Below, one piece after another: positions 58,090 to 64,000 of a stretch of 64,000 bases of DNA; position 1 is the stretch's first letter, and each line of letters begins with the position of its first letter. A program made the translations under genes and the position numbers. The notes beneath the pieces are model-generated. The model did no database searches. It worked only from the letters and a program-made list of their open reading frames with translations, and was not told the origin of the DNA. Source of the stretch: Typhlomys cinereus (Eukaryota; Chordata; Mammalia; Rodentia; Platacanthomyidae). The stretch lies in assembly GCA_023101885.1 (NCBI GenBank), contig JALPQD010000396.1, positions 323,339 to 387,338 on the forward strand, given 5' to 3'.

Positions 58090-59199
58090 TCATTTTGCTG
58101 GATTCCAACCCACAGTTAATGATTACACAGGGGACATGTCGTAGCTGTCTCTCACCCCCCAACCCCAAAAGGTATTATTTAGACATTGCAAGAAAGAAAC
58201 ATTAATGGTGAGAATCAAAAAGAAAGAAAAGTATCTAAGAATCAGTATTTTAAAAAAATAGTCAGTTATAAAGAGCTATCACTCAGACTTGAATCATGGA
58301 TTACAGAGTACATTTTTCCAGTTATTGTACATGATAAGGACACTGTGCTTAAAACACCTGATATCTAACCACCTGTATTTATTTCTATGATTGGAAGTTC
58401 TAAATAGTAATGTACTGATGTCCTACTTGAACATATTATAAACATTCATTTGCAAAAGAACTGAAAGTTTATATGAAGAGATGCATTCTATGCCCTCATC
58501 ATTGAAGTACTGACTATACATCAACAGAAGTGTAGAACTTACCAGTAAAGATGGCCGAAGCAGGAAGCATTTAAATACACTGAGTACAAATAGCAGGAAA
58601 TATCTGATGTGCAAAAAAGTGCAATATAGGGTCCACTGAGGTAGCTGATTTGTTCCATTTCTGAAGAAAATGATGATAAGAAATAAAAAAGTCACCCTGG
58701 TCAGACTATGTGATGATCTGGTTGGTTCCTAGTTCTGTGTATCTTTCTCCATTGCATTTAGTTTTGCTGAGTGTTACAGGGGAACTGTGAACTTTGCTTC
58801 TTTGAGCACTGCTTCTGTTGGGAGAAGAGGTCACTGGGGGATTCTTGGATGTCCTTACTATTTTAAATGCATTTGACCTAGGGAGGATCCATTTAAAGGA
58901 AGTCTGAAGAGATGGCAGGTCTCTTAACAGCATACCTGTCCCCTTGAAGTCTGTGATCCTTCAGATCACTCTCCTTAACACAACTGAATCCTGTTGCTTC
59001 ACATGAACCCTAAGGCTGTTGTTCTCCTTCAACTCAAGAAAATCCTCCACCTCAGAATCAAACACTGGTATTATGAGCATGTGCTACATACCCGGTTGAT
59101 GTTGCCATTATTTACAAGGAGAAATAAGCAGGTATATTTTCGACTTGATCTTATCAAGTTATAGGAAACTCTAAAAACTTTCTTTCTATCATAGTGAAA
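58090..59199. other. Unannotated sequence
   Basis: No gene or clear repeat is seen. If the exon at 58013 is real, this would be its first intron; no acceptor followed by an open Cys-rich frame was found here. Confidence 0.35.
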
Positions 59200-59560
59200 C
59201 TGCAATGCTATTTTTGACCACATTTGGAATCTCCCAGGAGACATACTTTGGATGTATTTGGATAGGTGTCTGCAGAGAGGTTTAAGTGAGGAAGGAATTC
59301 CCATACTGAATGTAGTTGGCACCATCTCACAGCCTGAGGTCATGGATGTAATAAGGGAAAATGTGAGGTGGACCCCAGCATTCATCTCTCTCTGTTTGTC
59401 TGGGGACAAAATGTGAGATATAACCTTAGGACTTGCTGCTGCACTTTCACTTCCATGATGGAGTACGTATGCTCAAACTATGAATAAGAATAAAACTTTC
59501 CTTCCCTTAATTTCTTTTTTGTGGGTCTTTTGGCACAGCAATGAACAAAATAACTAACAT
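59200..59560 (+). mobile_element. ORR1/MT-like MaLR LTR, plus strand
   Basis: 'catttggaatctcccagg', 'gacttgctgctgcactttcacttccatgatgg' and the terminal 'gaataaaactttccttccc..tttcttttttgtgg', then 'ggcacagcaatgaacaaaataactaacata', have the ORR1 order with AATAAA near 59490. Confidence 0.7.
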
Positions 59561-59811
59561 ATTTGCTTCCATTTGTTAGCTCAGATAGGGCTTTTCCACC
59601 ATTCCTACTTTCAATATCTACTATCTGTATCTAAAAACTAACATTTAGATTCAGTATCTAATTCTGTAAAAAAGAAGCATCATGTTCTTAGTGAGCTGAC
59701 CAGCCATACAAGATGGTGGAACCTGGATAAGGTAAGAAGATGAACTAAGAAACATTCTCAGTATAAGAAGCAAGTGTGTGGGTTGGTTTTCCCATGCACG
59801 CAGACACACAC

Positions 59812-60212
59812 TGTGATGACTCCAGGCCGTCAGGGCAGAGACAGGCAAATGCACTGCAGGTCCTCCGCCCTCCCACCTAAATCCAGGGGACTCCAAACTC
59901 AACAGGGAGCTTGTCAAGGCAAGACTCACTTTATTGGGGGCAATTAAACAGTTTATGTAGACAGCAGACTGCAGGGTGTGAAACGGGCAGCCAATTACCT
60001 TAATGGTCAGAACAGCACACAGGCTGCATAGGTCAGACTTAACATATATCTATAAGGGATACATGTCAACTCCTAAAAGTCAATTAGGATTCCCTATAAT
60101 ATAAACAGGGTTACACCCAGTACACTAGCTCCCAGCACCATCTGTGGTCCCATGTGCTTAGCCACGCCCTGCTCACTCCCTCCCAGACCATTATTCCTGG
60201 GCAGGCCCAACA
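59812..60212 (-). mobile_element. ERV LTR, minus strand (copy 2)
   Basis: A 401 bp unit starts tgtgatgact and ends ggcccaaca on plus, giving TG...CA. On minus it has AATAAA at about 59928-59933 (plus 'tttatt'). Directly to the right, the minus-strand polypurine tract aaacaaaaagggggaga (60213-60229) abuts the LTR, so this is the 3' LTR of a minus-strand provirus. The LTR sequence is unlike that of copy 1 although their internal regions are related. Confidence 0.8.
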
Positions 60213-60703
60213 TCTCCCCCTTTTTGTTTTAATAGAGACTGTATTTTACAATTAACTATACGTGTGTCCAATGTCCCATAAGTCCCAGCGTGAGCTTTCA
60301 CTGCTGTCCTGTCCCGGTTGTTCTTCTCAGTCAGGCGAGTTGGCATCAGCATCAGGCATGGCAGCAGGTAGGCCTGGGGAAGTTGCATGTGATTCACACA
60401 GACAATACAGGCCTGCCTGGTCCATTTTTAAACCAAGGCCTCACAAATCTCTGCAGTCCAAGCTTAAACCACATCACCAGGGATGCCATGGCATGGATGT
60501 TCAAGGGCCATAAGTGCCTGTAGCTCGGTCTTGTTGGTGGAGCACTGCTGAGAGGTGTGCTGAGGAAACAAGAGATATAATTATTAAAAGAACAACTTTT
60601 TCTAGATGTTAGGTCAAACCCAGATTGACTCCCACCTTAGTTTAGGCAAGGTATCAATCAGGCCATCTTGAGTTAGGTCAGGCCTATAAGGATTATGGTT
60701 AGC

Positions 60704-61870
60704 GGTCTGAGCGCCGGTGTCCTCGGGGGAAGATGGCTGAGCGTGGACCCAAGTCGGTGCTGTTCGTGTGTCTGGGTAACATTTGCCGGTCTCCCCTTGC
60801 AGAAGCAGTATTCAGAAAACTGGTAACTGATGAAAACATTTCAGATAATTGGAGGATAGACAGTGCGGCTACATCCACATATGAAGTGGGGAACCCTTCT
60901 GACTATTGAGGGCAGAACTGCATGAGGAAGCACGGCATCCCCATCAGTCACATTGCCTGACAGGTTACTAAAGAAGAATTTGCCACATTTCACTATATAC
61001 TGTGTATGGATGAAAGCAATCTGAGAGATTTGAATAGAAAAAGTAATCAAGTTAAAAACTGCAAAGCTAAAATTGAGCTACTTGGGAGCTATGCTCCACA
61101 GAAACAACTCATTATTGAAGATCCTTATTATGGCAGTGACTCCGACTTCGAGCAGGTGTACCAGCAGTGTCTCAGGTGCTGCAGGGCCTTCCTGGAGAAG
61201 GCCCACTAGCTGGTCCTGTCCACTGCAGCTGGCACCTCATCACCAGTCCTGTGCCCAAGAGTGGTGGCAAGACTTTTCCCCATGCCCCACTTGTCTCGTC
61301 AGCTTACTTACTGTGTAATCTTAAAAATAATTTTAGGTGAAAACTCATTGTATCTGCAGAAGACTAAATACATTCAAGTAAGACAGTTCAAGGTGCAGTT
61401 AAGCATTCTTGTATGAGTTGAACCCTTTGCTCTACTTACAAAACAGTGTAACAAGCAAATATGGAAAAAAAATAGAAAAGAATAAAATAAGAATGACTTA
61501 CAGCCCACATCAGCCTTTTATCCAGCAAGATAATCTAGTCTACCTGAGTGGGTGCCTGGCGAGCACCCAATGATGCCCTCCTCTTCTTGTCTTGCAACTC
61601 TGTTTCCCAGACTCTTAAAGTCACAATAGTCCCATCTGTAGAGTTCTCTGCTTAACATTGGACGAGTCTTAACGCACATACATTCAGGGTGCACACTTGT
61701 GTATTCAAAAGCTGGAGTAGGCTAGATGGGTGGTGCATGTCTGTAACCTCAGCACTGGAAATGTAAGGCCGTGAGATCATGTGTTTCAGTCAGGCCTGGG
61801 CGACATAGTGAGACCCTGTCTTAAAACAAAAATAATAAAATAGGAACAACAGAAAAAAAAAAAAAAAACA
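60704..61870 (+). pseudogene. ACP1: ACP1 processed pseudogene (low-molecular-weight tyrosine phosphatase)
   Basis: The parent is the 158-residue cytosolic low-molecular-weight protein tyrosine phosphatase. The intronless copy runs from ATG 60733 to TAG 61207-61209, exactly 158 codons with no indel. The active-site loop CLGNICRS near residue 13 and the DPYYGSDSD segment near 130 are readable. The alternative central exon is the form with [13 protein letters not shown]. Two TGA codons interrupt it, at 60907-60909 and 60958-60960, both where CGA is expected, that is CpG decay. The copy carries a 5' leader, 3' UTR and A-tail, and is bounded by gattatggttagc (60691-60703) and gattacggttagc (61871-61883). 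It lies inside an ERV, in reverse orientation to it. Confidence 0.97.
61720..61870 (+). mobile_element. B1/Alu-like 7SL-derived SINE at the pseudogene's 3' end
   Basis: 'gctagatgggtggtgcatgtctgtaacctcagcact' and 'caggcctgggcgacatagtgagaccctgtctt' are the A-box and end of a 7SL-derived monomer, followed by an A-rich tail to 61870. It may have been part of the ACP1 transcript's 3' UTR or inserted into the pseudogene's tail; the target-site duplication encloses both. Confidence 0.75.
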
Positions 61871-64000
61871 GATTACGGTTAGCATCTTCCTTGAGCATTC
61901 CATGGATAGTTTCTGAAAGAGAAAAAGTGAAGAAAGCTGCCTCAAGGGCTTTTTACCCCTTGGTTTAGTTTGTTCGTCTGGGGAAGATTTTTCTTGGGTA
62001 TCCTTCATGAGGATCCTCCTTCACGGAAGTGTTGACAGATAGGCTTCCCCAGTGTCTTTGGAATCTCAATTCAAGTTGTCCCTTTTGAAAATTTACAATG
62101 TTGATGGTAAATAATGGCAACCTTAGCTGTTTGTGGGGGCTTACTCCCCCTTTTGTTTTTATAATTGGGCCTTTAAATTGGTTGAGTATGGGGTCATCCA
62201 GCAGAAGGGGATGTCTTTTTGGAGTTCCAAAGACCTTCAAAGACCTTGAGAGACCCTTTCCAGCATGGCTGTTCTAAACCTGCCTACTTTACCCCTTAAC
62301 CTACTTGAGGACCCAGGCTGCTCAAGAGATGAGGGGCAACAACTGCTCTTTGTCTACTTCCTGCTGAGATGGGACGATGAAAGTGAGAGCAGTCTGATGT
62401 CCTCATCCATGAAGTGCTGGGATGGTCTAGGGGTCTTTGACAGATGGCTTTAATACTTTAAGGTCCCTTAAAAAGAGACAAAACACAGGTTAAACTTTTG
62501 AGATCTACACAAGGATTAAGCCATTGTAACTGGGAAGGCACATGGGATAAACCAAATAAGCTCAGTAATCTTACTGTGGGTACAGGAAAGAATTAGTAAA
62601 GAAAACCTGTTATATCACCTGGAATAGTCATTGCCTTTGTCAGGTGTAAAAACCAAGAACTAATCTACAAACTGAAGACCTTTGTCCTCTGCCAGCTGTG
62701 AATCTCTATGATCACAGTTTGAAATCTGTTTAAAACAATGTGAACTGCGTATCTTGTTTCATTAAACGAAGGAATGTCTAAAAGTAACATCATTAAGGAT
62801 ATAAAGAATCTCAGTAGTTACTTTGTGAGCGACTGATGAACCTGTCATTTCCCCGATCATTAACATTTTAGTAAAATCAAAGATTGACAAAAGCCTAGGA
62901 AGGAAGTTGGGCACTAGAATTTTGTGCTCCCTAGTCTATCAACATAGAAACAAAGAGGCTTCCCATTTGCATGTTAAACCCAAGGTTCTAATGAGATGCT
63001 CACCCTGGCATTTTGGACCTTTTTTCTGGATATCAGAGGCAAACTCCTTTTCCATTGGAGGGAAGCTTTGAGCTTCAGGCCATTTCATTGGTCCCCAGGA
63101 AAGGACTTGACCTCTGGGACCTTGGGTTCAGAGGGAAATCCTTCCTCCAGTGGAGATTCCCATGGTCAAGACATAGGCTACATGGAAGCTTCCTGGATTT
63201 ACAACCATTTCAAAGCACCCAGTCTGATCCTATTTAAAGCATCTTTCCATCTTTCTCCTGTCAGAAGGGGTCCTGTACATCTAAATACCACACATATCTT
63301 CTTTATATTTTCTTTATCCTAATTGATGTTTTCCTGTTGTTTTTACATTAGATATCCTTTAAGAAATGTTCATTAAAAGAGGACAATAACAGTAGACTTC
63401 ATCTTAAAAATCATTATATCTGAATTAAGTTAGCAAGATTGTAAGAGAATGCAGGAGTACACCTGGAATTAGAAAACAGACTTGTCCCCAAGGAAGAGAG
63501 CTAATACATACCAGGAGATTGAAGAAATTCCAATGAATTTCTCAGAAATCAGTTTTTCTTTCTGGCTGCTGGATATGTTGGTATTACACATGGGAAAACA
63601 AACTTTTAAAGGAATGACAAAAGTAATGTTATCAGATCCTAGGTAAAAACACAATATCGCCTTTTGCGAAGATTCATAAAAATCAAAATGAAACAAGATA
63701 TTTAGTCAGTATGTATTCAGGCCTTTTAATGTTATCAAAATGATTAATTTTTAAGTGTGCACATGCATTTATATTGGGCATGCCAAATAATGAAGAGTCC
63801 AAAATTAAAATGTGATTATAAGCACGCAATAAAATTCCAACTGGCCACAGCTGTTATTTTGAAACATAAAATACACATTTTATAGGAAATCCAGATAACC
63901 AAGCATTTCAGAACTTTTTAACCCTTTATCATCATAGGCAAAGTACAAAGAGCAACAGACAGTTTTTCTGGTCCCTCTAGTGCATGAGGGATAAAGGCTT

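Larger units (their letters stand above)
60213..64000 (-). mobile_element. ERV internal region, minus strand (copy 2), interrupted by ACP1 pseudogene
   Basis: It includes the polypurine tract, a degraded stretch to 60703, and, after the ACP1 insertion, 61871 to the window end. From 62220 to about 63800 it is colinear with 7480-9180 of the first ERV. A minus-strand open stretch (61965-62240) may be env-derived but shows no diagnostic motif. No gag, protease or pol was seen; the element runs off the window. Confidence 0.7.

Noticed and set aside
60704..61209. A functional ACP1 gene
   Set aside because: No introns and two in-frame stops before the middle of the frame; only a truncated product could arise.
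1..64000. CRISPR arrays, operons, insertion sequences or phage genes
   Set aside because: All signals point to mammalian nuclear DNA; no bacterial-type gene order, spaced direct repeats or bacterial transposases are present.

Overview
This is a gene-poor, repeat-saturated stretch of mammalian nuclear DNA, almost certainly from a rodent. The evidence is a 7SL-derived B1 element with the internal duplication of the myodont type (about 952-1085), a B3-like tRNA-derived SINE next to it (about 1086-1290), several tRNA-headed composite SINEs, ORR1/MT-like MaLR LTRs, and L1 elements with tandem GC-rich 5' monomers and a polypurine tract in the 3' UTR. The species cannot be fixed from this; a muroid or jerboa-like lineage fits best. 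No intact protein-coding gene is visible. Most long open frames are L1 ORF1/ORF2 debris, microsatellite translations or LTR shadows.

Layout. 0-6 kb: two old sequence blocks (A, 0.05-2.9 kb; B, 4.3-5.8 kb) that recur in inverted orientation and mirror order at 42.5-44.1 kb (A') and 34.9-36.3 kb (B'), with a third partial A at 24.3-24.85 kb. 5.9-9.2 kb: minus-strand endogenous retrovirus remnant (LTR plus a degraded env-like region). 9.2-16.1 kb: nearly full-length plus-strand L1 (L1-A) with two promoter monomers, broken ORF1 and ORF2, and a G-rich 3' UTR. 16.1-19.3 kb: minus-strand L1-B lacking its 3' half. 19.3-19.9 kb: LTR-like fragment and an older L1 tail, interrupted at 19.9-21.9 kb by a 5'-truncated minus-strand L1-C with a clear target-site duplication. 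22.6-28.9 kb: L1 tails, MaLR LTRs and SINEs in otherwise unrecognised sequence. 28.9-33.3 kb: rearranged plus-strand L1 mosaic ending in two tandem 3' UTRs. 33.5-44.9 kb: MaLR LTRs, blocks B' and A', and local duplications. 44.9-54.0 kb: an old minus-strand L1-I split by a younger nearly full-length minus-strand L1-H, which itself received a PSMB3 retropseudogene and a SINE. 54-59.7 kb: MaLR LTRs, SINEs and a possible isolated signal-peptide exon near 58.0 kb. 59.8-64 kb: a second minus-strand ERV related internally to the first, with an ACP1 retropseudogene inserted in it.

The window is best read as layers of retrotransposition. L1-type machinery probably made both processed pseudogenes, because both carry A-tails and target-site duplications. 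The least explained signal is the mirror-symmetric pair of block pairs A/B and B'/A'. Inside B and B' a 12-codon Cys-containing reading frame ends at a conserved stop, and an AATAAA lies about 300 bp downstream in both copies. This could be the last exon of an old, locally duplicated secreted-protein gene, but no partner exon could be shown.
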